Of a DNA stretch of 6,940 bases, positions 1 through 6,381 are shown piece by piece. This DNA is from Pyrinomonadaceae bacterium. GTDB lineage: Bacteria > Acidobacteriota > Blastocatellia > Pyrinomonadales > Pyrinomonadaceae. Both the position numbers and the translations under genes were made by a program. Each line of letters starts with the position of its first letter. The stretch's first letter is position 1. The notes beneath the pieces are model-generated. The model was not told the origin of the DNA and searched no databases. It saw only the letters and a program-made list of their open reading frames with translations. Location: positions 1 through 6,940 of the forward strand of contig JACCRA010000517.1 in assembly GCA_013813825.1 (NCBI GenBank), given 5' to 3'.

Positions 1-1123
1 CATTCCCCCGATCCAGCAACACCACGTCGCCCAGCAATTCGCTTTTCGGATTGCTGTTCAGAATGTAGCCGATGTTGCCGGAGATGTTGACGTGTTTGGT
101 CAAGCGCCCATCGGCGAAGCCGATCAAGCCGAAGTCGCCGATGCTGCCGCCGGGGCTGGAACCGCGCTGCAATTGGTTAAAGCCAGCGGCGTCATCAGCC
201 TTTTCCGCGTAGAAGCGATAGAACGGAATCAAGCCGATGCCAAGCGCGTTGTTTGGACCGGTGAACCGGTACTTCGCGCCGATAGTGAAAGTGTTGAAGC
301 TCGACTCACCGTAGAGACGATTGATGAACGGCGCGTCCGGCAGATAAGACGGAGCAGTCGTGAACGAATCAGGCACGACGATGGCCGAAGTGGTTGAATT
401 CCCCGGCTGTACCCTCGTCGTGAACACGATGCCCGGCAGAATACTACCGACAGTTGAGCCGATGCCGGGGAAATTTCCTGCTGTGCCGAAGTTGCTGGTT
501 TCGCCGTTCGGCGCGCCAAGCGTAAACGTGAAGCGCGGGTTAAACCCGACGAATCCGTTCTGGAATCTACCCGCAGTGCCGCCGACGAAGGGGAATTGCA
601 CAAACGGCTGATTCCCGACCGGACGGAACAAAGCCCTGCTGGGGATGCCCGCATTATTGATTGGTGCGAGCACGACAGCGGCTGGACTCTGCAAGAGCAA
701 CGGGCCGAAAGTCCCGTTGGCATTCTGCTGGCGGATAAATAACTGCGAGTTCGGCAGGTAGAAACTCGACAGGTTTTGCGGATTGTTGACTTTGATCCCG
801 CGGTAAGCGTCGGTGTTAAAGAACAGTTCCAAGTGATCTGAGAGACCGATTTGGAAGCTCACCGGCACTTCGGTGATATCGACGTTGCCCGGATCGCGGT
901 CGTAGTTACTATATGCAACGCTAAAGGTATACTCCCCCCGACGCAATGTTTGGCCGTCGTAGATGGTGAATAACCCGGTGGGACCGCCCGGAGGGCCGCC
1001 CGTGCCAACAGTCGGGGCGATGTTTCTCGGATCGCCCTCTGACCTTAACGTTTGAGCTGAAGCTGCGGCACACAGCGTCAACGTGGTGAGCGCCACAAAA
1101 AGCGCTCTTCTCGCGAGTCCCAT
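1..1123 (-). CDS. Secreted, probable outer-membrane beta-barrel protein, N-terminal 374 codons (3' end outside window)
   Basis: The minus frame starting at 1123 stays open to the window edge. ATG is preceded by an AGGAGG-type ribosome site at 1129-1135 with good spacing. Residues 1-23 are a Sec signal peptide (basic MGLARR start, hydrophobic ALTTLTLCAA core, ASA cleavage box), giving Gln24 as the likely mature first residue. The rest is rich in Gly, Asn, Phe and Tyr, with short alternating polar/hydrophobic stretches ending in aromatics (around 64-72, 84-102, 195-202, 277-287, 295-306, 329-352), as in outer-membrane beta strands. A Gly/Pro-rich segment lies near residues 39-50. No cysteine follows the signal peptide, so it is probably not a lipoprotein. 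I infer an outer-membrane barrel, porin-like or the barrel part of a larger protein such as an OmpA-type one; the C-terminus that would decide is missing. The family is not recognised with certainty. Confidence 0.8.
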   Translation of the reverse strand, partial: MGLARRALFVALTTLTLCAAASAQTLRSEGDPRNIAPTVGTGGPPGGPTGLFTIYDGQTLRRGEYTFSVAYSNYDRDPGNVDITEVPVSFQIGLSDHLELFFNTDAYRGIKVNNPQNLSSFYLPNSQLFIRQQNANGTFGPLLLQSPAAVVLAPINNAGIPSRALFRPVGNQPFVQFPFVGGTAGRFQNGFVGFNPRFTFTLGAPNGETSNFGTAGNFPGIGSTVGSILPGIVFTTRVQPGNSTTSAIVVPDSFTTAPSYLPDAPFINRLYGESSFNTFTIGAKYRFTGPNNALGIGLIPFYRFYAEKADDAAGFNQLQRGSSPGGSIGDFGLIGFADGRLTKHVNISGNIGYILNSNPKSELLGDVVLLDRGN

Positions 1124-1128
1124 CGCAT

Positions 1129-1135
1129 TCCTCCT
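1129..1135 (-). promoter_or_regulatory. Strong Shine-Dalgarno site of the outer-membrane protein gene
   Basis: On the minus strand this reads AGGAGGA, the best ribosome-binding match in the window. It stands 5-6 bases before the ATG at 1123. A second ATG at 1128 overlaps the spacer, but it sits almost on the Shine-Dalgarno site, is in another frame and reaches a stop after 16 codons, so the start at 1123 is preferred. Confidence 0.75.
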
Positions 1136-1280
1136 GCGAAATGAGTAATGTAATTTTGCGGGAAGGGGCGACTACAGTAATTCTGAGGCTTGTCAGTCGA
1201 GGCCAAACATAAAGGAATCAGCAAATACTGCTGCCCTCATAAGTATCGCGCCGGCCGCTGGGGCTCAGGTTACACGCAGA

Positions 1281-1362
1281 CGCTCCAACTACAAGCGTAC
1301 ACACAAAAATTTCAAAGCAAACTGCTACCGCCCTCGTAACGAAACGCTTTGCAGTTGGAGCG
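1281..1362. repeat. Imperfect inverted repeat, about 18-base arms, 45-base loop
   Basis: The left arm at 1281-1298 begins CGCTCCAACT. The right arm at 1344-1362 ends AGTTGGAGCG, its perfect 10-base complement. Pairing continues inward for about eight more bases with one mismatch and one single-base bulge (ACAAGCGT against GCAAAGCGT). It lies 158-239 bases before the barrel gene. It could be a leader hairpin, a relic of a small non-autonomous element, or an operator pair. No transposase or target-site duplication was seen. Confidence 0.55.
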
Positions 1363-1608
1363 GAGCAGCGAGAGGTGCCGAACACATGATAAAGCGTTCG
1401 TGGGCGCTGGAACTGCCTCTTTGCGCCTCTCCACTGTTAATTGAGATTGTTACCCGACTGCTTAGACTTAAAAGCGGCCGAGCGGCTGTCAACGACTTGA
1501 GCAGTAAAGACGAACCAACACGTACCTTAAGAAATCGCACTTACTGATTGTGTTGCTACATCTTAAACTCCGCCAGACCATACTCTACATCTGCGGGGAA
1601 ATCAAGAC

Positions 1609-1632
1609 TTTTTCACAACTTAGCGTGAAAAA
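1609..1632. terminator. AT-rich hairpin just after the GDH stop, possible weak terminator
   Basis: TTTTTCAC (1609-1616) and GTGAAAAA (1625-1632) form a perfect 8-base stem around an 8-base loop, 17 bases past the GDH stop codon. The position suits transcript termination or 3'-end protection of the larE-GDH message. However, the stem is AT-rich and, on the minus strand, is followed by GTCTTG instead of a clear U tract, so it is not a canonical intrinsic terminator. Confidence 0.3.
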
Positions 1633-1648
1633 AGCCTACACAGTTCTG

Positions 1649-2935
1649 TCACGCGTAGATGCCTCGCATTCGCGTGTCGTAAGCCACACGGTCAATGGCC
1701 AACATGTACGCAGCCGTGCGCGTGTCCACGTTGTGGGTATCGGCATACTTCACCAGATCGTTAAAGCTGGCGACCATAATATCCTGCAAACGCTCGTTCA
1801 CGACATCTTCTTTCCAAAAATAACCCATCCGATCCTGCACCCATTCGAAATATGAGACAGTGACGCCGCCGGCGTTCGCCAGAATATCAGGGATCACGAA
1901 GATGCCTTTACGATGGAGGATAGCGTCGGCCGCCGCCGTGGTCGGGCCGTTCGCGCCTTCAGCCAAAACTTTGCATTTAATGCGCTCGGCGTTGTCCGAT
2001 CTGATTTGATTTTCGGTCGCCGCCGGCACCAAAACATCGCATTCCAGTTCGAGCAATTCAGAGTTGGACACGCTCTCGACGCCGGGAAACTCCTCGAATG
2101 AGCGCGTCGCTTTCAGGTGTTCGAGCGCCGCCGGGATGTCGATCCCGTCAGGGCTATGGATACCGCCGTAAACATCCGAGATCGCAATCACTTTGTAGCC
2201 GGCCTCGTGCATCAATTGCGCGCCGATACCGCCGACGTTGCCCGAACCTTGCACGACGACGCGCGTCGTAGGCGGCGTCATCTTAAACCGCTTGATCGCT
2301 TCATTGACGACAAACAAAATGCCCCGTCCGGTCGCCTCGCGCCGCCCTTTCGAGCCGCCGAGATCGACCGGCTTGCCCGTCACGACCGCGTTAACTGTGT
2401 GGCGCGCATGCATGGAATAAGTATCCATAATCCACGCCATCGTCTGCTCGTTAGTGTTCATGTCGGGCGCGGGCACGTCCTTTTCAGGGCCGATGATGTC
2501 GATCAACTCCGAGGCGTAGCGGCGAGTCATGCGCTCCAACTCGCCCTGCGACATCTGCCATGGATCGCAGACTACACCGCCCTTCGCTCCCCCGAACGGC
2601 ACGTTGACGACCGCGCACTTCCAAGTCATCCACGCCGCCAGGGCGCGCACTTCCTCAATCGTCACGTCTGGAGAGTAACGGATACCGCCTTTGGCCGGGC
2701 CGCGCGCGAAGTTGTGTTGCACGCGGTAGCCCTCAAACACCTGAATGCGCCCCGAGTCCATCCGCACTGGAATGTACACCTTCAACTCGCGGTTCGGGAC
2801 GCGCATTACGGCGTAGAGATCGGGGTTCAAGTTCAGCAACTTGGCCGCGCGGTCAAAGCGCGCCATCATCGCCTCGAAAGGGTTGGTCTCGGCTGACTCC
2901 AGCACGAGCTTATCTTCGACCATAGGGGTTGCCAT
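1649..2935 (-). CDS. gdhA: Glu/Leu/Phe/Val dehydrogenase family protein, probable glutamate dehydrogenase
   Basis: Catalyses reversible oxidative deamination of glutamate to 2-oxoglutarate and ammonia in the cytoplasm. At 428 residues it has the normal length of the short hexameric bacterial class. The N-terminal substrate domain carries GPAKGGIRY (Lys82), Lys106 in AWMTWKC, the catalytic-lysine motif PFGGAKGG (Lys118) and PAPDMNT (Asp158). The C-terminal Rossmann domain has GSGNVG at 230-235, an acidic residue after the second strand (Asp254 in ISDVYGG), PAATENQI near 304-311 and [13 protein letters not shown] at 353-365 with Ser361. All key residues are present, so it should be active. Asp254 hints at NAD preference, but cofactor choice cannot be settled by eye. 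The start has a GGAGA ribosome site 5 bases upstream; Met5 lacks one. It follows larE by 44 bases, implying a shared message. A branched-chain or phenylalanine dehydrogenase is less likely given the full GDH motif set and length. Confidence 0.95.
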   Translation of the reverse strand: MATPMVEDKLVLESAETNPFEAMMARFDRAAKLLNLNPDLYAVMRVPNRELKVYIPVRMDSGRIQVFEGYRVQHNFARGPAKGGIRYSPDVTIEEVRALAAWMTWKCAVVNVPFGGAKGGVVCDPWQMSQGELERMTRRYASELIDIIGPEKDVPAPDMNTNEQTMAWIMDTYSMHARHTVNAVVTGKPVDLGGSKGRREATGRGILFVVNEAIKRFKMTPPTTRVVVQGSGNVGGIGAQLMHEAGYKVIAISDVYGGIHSPDGIDIPAALEHLKATRSFEEFPGVESVSNSELLELECDVLVPAATENQIRSDNAERIKCKVLAEGANGPTTAAADAILHRKGIFVIPDILANAGGVTVSYFEWVQDRMGYFWKEDVVNERLQDIMVASFNDLVKYADTHNVDTRTAAYMLAIDRVAYDTRMRGIYA

Positions 2936-2940
2936 ATTTT

Positions 2941-2945
2941 TCTCC
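2941..2945 (-). promoter_or_regulatory. Shine-Dalgarno site of the GDH gene
   Basis: Minus strand GGAGA followed by AAAAT and then ATG. It supports the start at 2935 over the in-frame Met four codons later. It lies about 20 bases beyond the inverted repeat at 2965-3044, so folding of that repeat would leave it just downstream of a long stem. Confidence 0.65.
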
Positions 2946-2964
2946 GAGAAATAGTTAAGCGGCG

Positions 2965-3044
2965 GTCAGCTATCAGCCATCAATTATCAGGCTGAGGTCG
3001 CTCGCCATTAGCCTTTTGCTGATGGTTGATGGCTAATAGCTGAC
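2965..3044. repeat. Near-perfect inverted repeat across the larE end and larE-GDH junction
   Basis: The arms are 2965-2990 (begins GTCAGCTATC) and 3019-3044 (ends TAATAGCTGAC), 26 bases each, around a 28-base loop. They differ at three positions. In the minus-strand transcript I count 23 Watson-Crick pairs, one G-U pair and two adjacent mismatches. A partial third unit (GCCATTAGCC, 3004-3013) sits in the loop and could pair with 3031-3040. The sequence is built from short CAGCTAT/CAGCCAT/CATCAG words, resembling dispersed intergenic repeats. The larE stop codon (2980-2982) lies in the distal arm, so the repeat is partly coding. Confidence 0.85.
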
Positions 3045-3912
3045 TGCTCTTCAAGACTTCATTCATCGCGCCGGAACGGTAGCCGTGAAGGTCGAGCGTC
3101 ACGTAACGAAAGCCGAGGGCGCGAAAGCGGCGCGCCAGTTCGTCGGCGATGTCACGCCCTAGCGCGCGGTCAAGTTCAGCGGGCGCGATCTCAAGCCGCA
3201 CCAGTTCCTCGTGATGACGCACGCGGAATTCCCGAAAACCGAGCGCGCGTAAAATCTCTTCCCCGCTTTCGACTTCGCGCAGTCGCTCAATGGTAACGGG
3301 CGTGCCGTAGGCGATGCGCGACGAGAGGCAGGGGCTAGCCGGCTGATCCCATGTCGGTAGCCCTGCGCGGCGGCTCAGTTCGCGCACTTCCCTCTTGCAC
3401 ATCCCGACTTCCACGAGCGGGCTTCTCACCCCGTGCTCTTGCGCCGCCGCCCGGCCGGGGCGGTAGTCGCCGAGATCGTCCACGGTAGAGCCATCGACGA
3501 CGCAGGCCAGCGCGCGCGCGGCGGCGAGCGGTTGAAGTTTGCCGTAGAGTTCCGTCTTGCAAAAATAGCAACGATTGTTGGCGTTGGCGGTGTAGCGTGG
3601 GTCGGCCATCTCGCCGGTCTGAATCGTTTCGTGTCGAAAGCCGAAGCGGGCGGCGATGTCTGCGGCTTGCTCGCGTTGACTGGCGGCGAGGCTCGGCGAA
3701 TCTCCCGTGACGCACAAGGCCCGACTGCCAAGTTCGCCATGCGCGACGTAGGCGACGTAAGTGCTATCCACGCCACCGGAGAAAGCCACCAGCGCCGATC
3801 CGAGTTCACGAAAGAGGGCCCGCAGCGCCGCTTCTTTCCGAAGCGATTCAGGCGCGACGACGACGGACGCGCCATCTTGGCTCAATGATTCTTCGACAGT
3901 TGAAACGGTCAC
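2980..3912 (-). CDS. larE: ATP-dependent sacrificial sulfur transferase LarE
   Basis: LarE donates sulfur to convert the carboxylates of the pyridinium biscarboxylate mononucleotide into thiocarboxylates while making the nickel-pincer nucleotide cofactor of lactate racemase LarA and its relatives. The PP-loop SGGVDS (residues 45-50) binds and adenylates with ATP. CYFCK places Cys115 and Cys118, and SPCLSSRI places Cys195; this three-cysteine set matches the cluster-type LarE proteins. DLHGYRSGAMNE (274-285) closes the conserved core. The protein has 310 residues against about 270 usual: roughly 20 extra at the N-terminus, and a tail (290-310) written by the inverted repeat. The start is GTG; no ATG, GTG or TTG lies in frame between it and the upstream stop at 3973-3975, and the ribosome site is poor, so an internal start such as the TTG at codon 10 cannot be excluded. 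It precedes the GDH gene by 44 bases. No larA, larB or larC is in the window. Confidence 0.9.
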   Translation of the reverse strand: MTVSTVEESLSQDGASVVVAPESLRKEAALRALFRELGSALVAFSGGVDSTYVAYVAHGELGSRALCVTGDSPSLAASQREQAADIAARFGFRHETIQTGEMADPRYTANANNRCYFCKTELYGKLQPLAAARALACVVDGSTVDDLGDYRPGRAAAQEHGVRSPLVEVGMCKREVRELSRRAGLPTWDQPASPCLSSRIAYGTPVTIERLREVESGEEILRALGFREFRVRHHEELVRLEIAPAELDRALGRDIADELARRFRALGFRYVTLDLHGYRSGAMNEVLKSSQLLAINHQQKANGERPQPDN

Positions 3913-3933
3913 AATTTTCGTCGCTCGGCATCT

Positions 3934-3950
3934 CGCCCGCTGTTCGGGCG
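3934..3950. repeat. GC-rich hairpin in the larE leader
   Basis: CGCCCG (3934-3939) and CGGGCG (3945-3950) form a perfect 6-base stem with a 5-base loop, 21 bases before the larE GTG. It could limit ribosome access in a message that already has a rare start codon and weak ribosome site. Short GC stems arise easily by chance in this DNA. Confidence 0.3.
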
Positions 3951-4017
3951 CACTGCTTGCCGGTGCTGCTGACTAACTCGTTCAGAGCGATCAAAATAGA
4001 TCGGGAAGGCCACGCAT

Positions 4018-4045
4018 GTTATCGCAGGCATCTTGACGCGCGCAA
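4018..4045 (-). promoter_or_regulatory. Possible weak promoter for larE-gdhA
   Basis: On the minus strand TTGCGC (4040-4045) and GATAAC (4018-4023) are 16 bases apart and would place a start of transcription about 95 bases before the larE GTG. Each box matches consensus at only four of six positions. It overlaps the -35 box of the opposing plus-strand promoter, so the two would compete. Listed as the best candidate only. Confidence 0.2.
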
Positions 4046-4062
4046 CCCGACATCAATATAAC
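4033..4062 (+). promoter_or_regulatory. Probable sigma-70-type promoter for the TPR/secreted-protein operon
   Basis: TTGACG (4033-4038) and TATAAC (4057-4062) each match consensus at five of six positions, with an 18-base spacer. Transcription would begin near 4069, giving a leader of about 145 bases before the TPR gene. A second -10-like TACAAT at 4175-4180 is closer to the gene but lacks a fitting -35 box. Sigma-70 consensus may not apply fully to this lineage. Confidence 0.4.
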
Positions 4063-4108
4063 TCGCGCTCTTTTTAATCGTTGAGGAACGGCGTGGACGC
4101 TCGCGAAA

Positions 4109-4118
4109 AGCATATGCT
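4109..4118. repeat. Perfect 10-base palindrome AGCATATGCT
   Basis: A perfect even palindrome about 45 bases downstream of the TATAAC box in the leader of the plus-strand operon. It could be a regulator site, but no regulator gene is nearby and no second copy was seen. Confidence 0.2.
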
Positions 4119-4150
4119 ATCCTCGTCGCAAAGCGGGACTGTTGACTCGT

Positions 4151-4163
4151 GCTCGCCGCGAGC
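4151..4163. repeat. 13-base palindrome GCTCGC-C-GCGAGC, possible operator
   Basis: Perfect arms of six bases around a single central base. It lies where the -35 box would fall for the TACAAT (4175-4180) box, so protein binding here could control a downstream start of transcription near 4187. Without a cognate regulator or further copies it remains a candidate. Confidence 0.25.
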
Positions 4164-4215
4164 TGTCCTTCACCTACAATCTATCGTTACTCACTGCTGA
4201 TCGCTTTTTCGTCTG

Positions 4216-5697
4216 ATGTCTTCACCTTTTCGCTCGTCCGCGCTTCGAGTCTTCCTCGTGACGTGCCTGCTGCTGCTCGGCGCGGTTAGCCTTCGCGCGC
4301 AAGATGTGGATGTCTCTGGCGAGGACGCCGACGATCCTTCTAAAATTTTCCAACTGGGGCAAGACGCGCAGGCGAAGAATGAACTTGAGCGCGCCGTCAA
4401 GCTGTATGACGAGGCGTTGAAGCTGTTGCCTGAATTTCCCGAAGCAGAGTTGCAGAAGGGGCGCGCGCTGACAGTTCTGGGGAAACTGCCGGAAGCCGAA
4501 CAGTCGTTGCAGCGGGCGGCGGAACTAAAAAGGAGGCAACTGAAAACTGACTGGTCTCTGGCCGAGGCTGCGTTAGGCTTTCTGCTGGTGCGTGCGAATC
4601 GCGACCGCGAGGCCGAACCTCATTTGCGTCGCGCCGTCGCACTCGATCCGCAGGATTCATTCTCTTGGCTCACGCTCGCATCGCTTCGTCTGCGCGCCGG
4701 GGCGAAGGACGAGGCGCTCAAACTGGCCCACCGGGCGACATCGTTAAAAGAGACGCCGGCCTCCGCGTGGGCATCCCGCGCCGGCATCGAGCGCATGGCC
4801 GGTAATCGCACGGCGGCTAGGGTCAGCATCGAACAGGCGTTCAAGATTAACGAGAGCGAGCCGGCGGCCTTTGAAGAGCGTGCCGAGTTGCGCGCCGACG
4901 AAGGCAACTACGCCGGTGCTGTCGCGGACCTCCAAGCCGCGCTTCGCGCCCGCCCCGATTCCAGATCCTTGCAATCGCGACTTGCTGATCTCCAACGATT
5001 GGCGGGAAGCGGCAAGGAAGCTCGCAGCCCCGCTCCCAGACTCAATCAACAACAAACTACCGGCACGGCACAACCGCCACAGGCGACCACGGTCGGCGAG
5101 ATGTCTTGCGATCAGCTCGCGGCGAACAGTGAGCAGACTGAAAAGGCGCTCCCCGCGCTTGAATGTATCTTGAAGAGCGAACCACGCAACGCCGCGGCGC
5201 ACGCGCGTCTCGGAGAGATTCACCGCACCACCGCTCCCGCGCGCGCTCTTGAGCATTATCGCCGCGCTGTCGAGATTCAACCGGACAATGCCAACTTCGC
5301 GACCGGCTTCGCGGCGGCACTGGTGCAGGCGCGGCGCTTCGCCGAAGCCGTCACGCTGCTGCGTCGCGTCATCACCGCTGAGCCGGCTCACTACGCGGCA
5401 CACGCCAACCTCGCCACCGCGCTCGACGGGTTAAAGCTCTATCAAGAGGCGCTCATCGAATATCAATGGCTCGCGCAAGCGCAGCCGGACAAGGCGGTAG
5501 TTTATTTTCTGATCGCACGCGATCATGATCTGCTCGGCGAGTTTGAACCGGCGCTCGCCGCTTACGAAAAGTTTTTAGCGCAGGCTGATCCACGGCAGAA
5601 CCAATTGGAAATGGAGAAAGTTGAATTACGATTGCCGAGTCTGCGGAACCAGATCAAGCGTGGCCTCGGGGTTAAAAAGAAAAAGGCTTCTCGCTAA
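4216..5697 (+). CDS. Exported tetratricopeptide-repeat (TPR) protein
   Basis: The 493-residue product begins with a Sec signal peptide (MSSPFRSSALR, then VFLVTCLLLLGAVSL, cleavage probably after LRA at 28, leaving Gln29). Two superhelical blocks follow. Residues 43-248 hold about six TPR units of 34-36 residues with recurring Ala/Gly and DP/EP/RP turns (for example 43-73, 116-146, 150-180, 218-248). A Gln/Pro/Thr-rich linker spans about 265-295, and a second block of four or five units runs 298-460. The C-terminus is basic and charged (KRGLGVKKKKASR). Outside the signal peptide there are only two cysteines, 298 and 317, placed within one TPR hairpin. TPR domains are protein-binding scaffolds, so a periplasmic assembly or adaptor role is inferred; no catalytic domain is seen. 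The start has no clear ribosome site, but no other sensible start exists after the in-frame stop at 4198. It leads the three-gene run, 23 bases before the next gene. Confidence 0.9.
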   Translation: MSSPFRSSALRVFLVTCLLLLGAVSLRAQDVDVSGEDADDPSKIFQLGQDAQAKNELERAVKLYDEALKLLPEFPEAELQKGRALTVLGKLPEAEQSLQRAAELKRRQLKTDWSLAEAALGFLLVRANRDREAEPHLRRAVALDPQDSFSWLTLASLRLRAGAKDEALKLAHRATSLKETPASAWASRAGIERMAGNRTAARVSIEQAFKINESEPAAFEERAELRADEGNYAGAVADLQAALRARPDSRSLQSRLADLQRLAGSGKEARSPAPRLNQQQTTGTAQPPQATTVGEMSCDQLAANSEQTEKALPALECILKSEPRNAAAHARLGEIHRTTAPARALEHYRRAVEIQPDNANFATGFAAALVQARRFAEAVTLLRRVITAEPAHYAAHANLATALDGLKLYQEALIEYQWLAQAQPDKAVVYFLIARDHDLLGEFEPALAAYEKFLAQADPRQNQLEMEKVELRLPSLRNQIKRGLGVKKKKASR

Positions 5698-5720
5698 ATT
5701 CACGCGGCTGGACTATAGAG

Positions 5721-6353
5721 ATGAAGTTGCGGAGTCATGCTGTTCGTTCGGGTCTCACCTTCCCCGCCCTCTGGCTGGCGGCTCTGGCGTGCGCGCTGTG
5801 TCTCGGACACGAAGCGCGCGGGCAAGAACCATTGGTCCCCCCTCAGCCCGCGCCGCCGCCAATGAGGTACATCCCCGACGCCGAACGCGCGCAACTCTCG
5901 GCCGCTCGCGACAGTAAAGCGCGGACGCGCCTGAGCCTTGAGCTCGGCGAGCAACGCCTGACGAACGCCGAGGGACTCACCGCGCGTCAGCAATTCGACG
6001 CCGCCACCGCCGAACTCGGCATCTATCAGCAATTGATCGGCGACGCCATCAAGTTTTTAATTCGCAGCGGCAAGGACGACGGCAAGACGCGCGATCAGTA
6101 CAAGCGCATCGAACTAACTCTCTTCAAGCACGCCGCCCGGATCGAGTCGATGCGCCGCTCGACGCCACCGGACTACGCCAACAACGTGCGCGCGGCGATC
6201 AAGTTCACGCAGGAGGCGCGCAGCACCGCGCTCGAAGCCTTCTACGGCCAGACCGTGCTGCGCGACCGGCCGGCCATGGACACGTCGCCGGAGCAGAATC
6301 AATCGAAAGACAAACCGGCTGGCACGCCACCACCATCGCCTGAACAAAATTAG
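5721..6353 (+). CDS. Small exported helical protein of unknown function, first of a paralogous pair
   Basis: The 210-residue protein has a Sec signal peptide (MKLRSHAVR, hydrophobic LTFPALWLAALACALCL, cleavage after ARG at 34, leaving Gln35). Cys24 and Cys27 lie inside the hydrophobic core without a good lipobox, so a lipoprotein is unlikely. A proline-rich stretch (37-47) follows, then a charged, mostly helical domain at about 53-178, and a disordered Pro/Gln/Ser tail in which SPEQN occurs twice (189-193 and 206-210). No cysteine remains in the mature form and no enzyme motif is seen. The helical core resembles the protein encoded next: both have an RDS motif before a basic helix, then a segment ending in DAI or EAI followed by a hydrophobic residue, then two more amphipathic helices. 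It starts 23 bases after the TPR gene, with only a weak GAG before ATG, and is probably translated from the same message. I do not recognise the family. Confidence 0.85.
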   Translation: MKLRSHAVRSGLTFPALWLAALACALCLGHEARGQEPLVPPQPAPPPMRYIPDAERAQLSAARDSKARTRLSLELGEQRLTNAEGLTARQQFDAATAELGIYQQLIGDAIKFLIRSGKDDGKTRDQYKRIELTLFKHAARIESMRRSTPPDYANNVRAAIKFTQEARSTALEAFYGQTVLRDRPAMDTSPEQNQSKDKPAGTPPPSPEQN

Positions 6354-6381
6354 AACCCCCCGCGCACACCGCATTATTGCC

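Larger units (their letters stand above)
1124..1648. other. Gene-free intergenic stretch between the GDH gene and the outer-membrane protein gene
   Basis: About 525 bases without a convincing gene. It separates the 3' end of the GDH gene from the start of the outer-membrane protein gene, both on the minus strand, so it should hold the GDH transcript end and the promoter and leader of the barrel gene. It contains a long imperfect inverted repeat at 1281-1362 and an AT-rich hairpin at 1609-1632. A TTGACA match lies on the minus strand at 1487-1492, but the properly spaced -10 region is poor, so no promoter is called. A 71-codon minus frame at 1325-1540 has a GTG start, no ribosome site and no recognisable protein character; it is not annotated. 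Confidence 0.6.

Noticed and set aside
229..723. Open minus frame of 164 codons overlapping the outer-membrane protein gene
   Set aside because: It is in another frame of the same strand, with Ser/Arg-rich sequence; the barrel-protein frame has a strong ribosome site, a signal peptide and is open for 374 codons.
1487..1492. TTGACA on the minus strand as the -35 box of the outer-membrane protein gene
   Set aside because: The region 15-18 bases further on has no good -10 box, and the site is about 365 bases from the start codon.
1325..1540. Open minus frame of 71 codons in the large intergenic region
   Set aside because: GTG start without a ribosome site, no recognisable motif, Ser/Leu/Arg-rich composition typical of chance reading, and it overlaps the right arm of the inverted repeat.
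1609..1632. A confident intrinsic terminator after the GDH gene
   Set aside because: The stem is AT-rich and no U tract follows on the minus strand, so it is listed only at low confidence.
2117..2896. Long open plus frame of 259 codons opposite the GDH gene
   Set aside because: It is fully antisense to a protein with a complete motif set; the His/Arg/Asp-rich translation is the usual shadow of GC-rich coding DNA.
2965..3044. The inverted repeat as a CRISPR array, attachment site or transposon end
   Set aside because: There is one inverted pair with a partial third unit, no regular spacers, no cas or integrase gene and no transposase nearby.
3433..3888. Open plus and minus frames overlapping larE
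   Set aside because: The LarE frame carries the PP-loop and conserved cysteines; the others have no family character.
4744..5403. Open minus frame of 219 codons opposite the TPR gene
   Set aside because: The plus frame has a signal peptide and regular TPR periodicity; the antisense frame has Arg-rich random composition.
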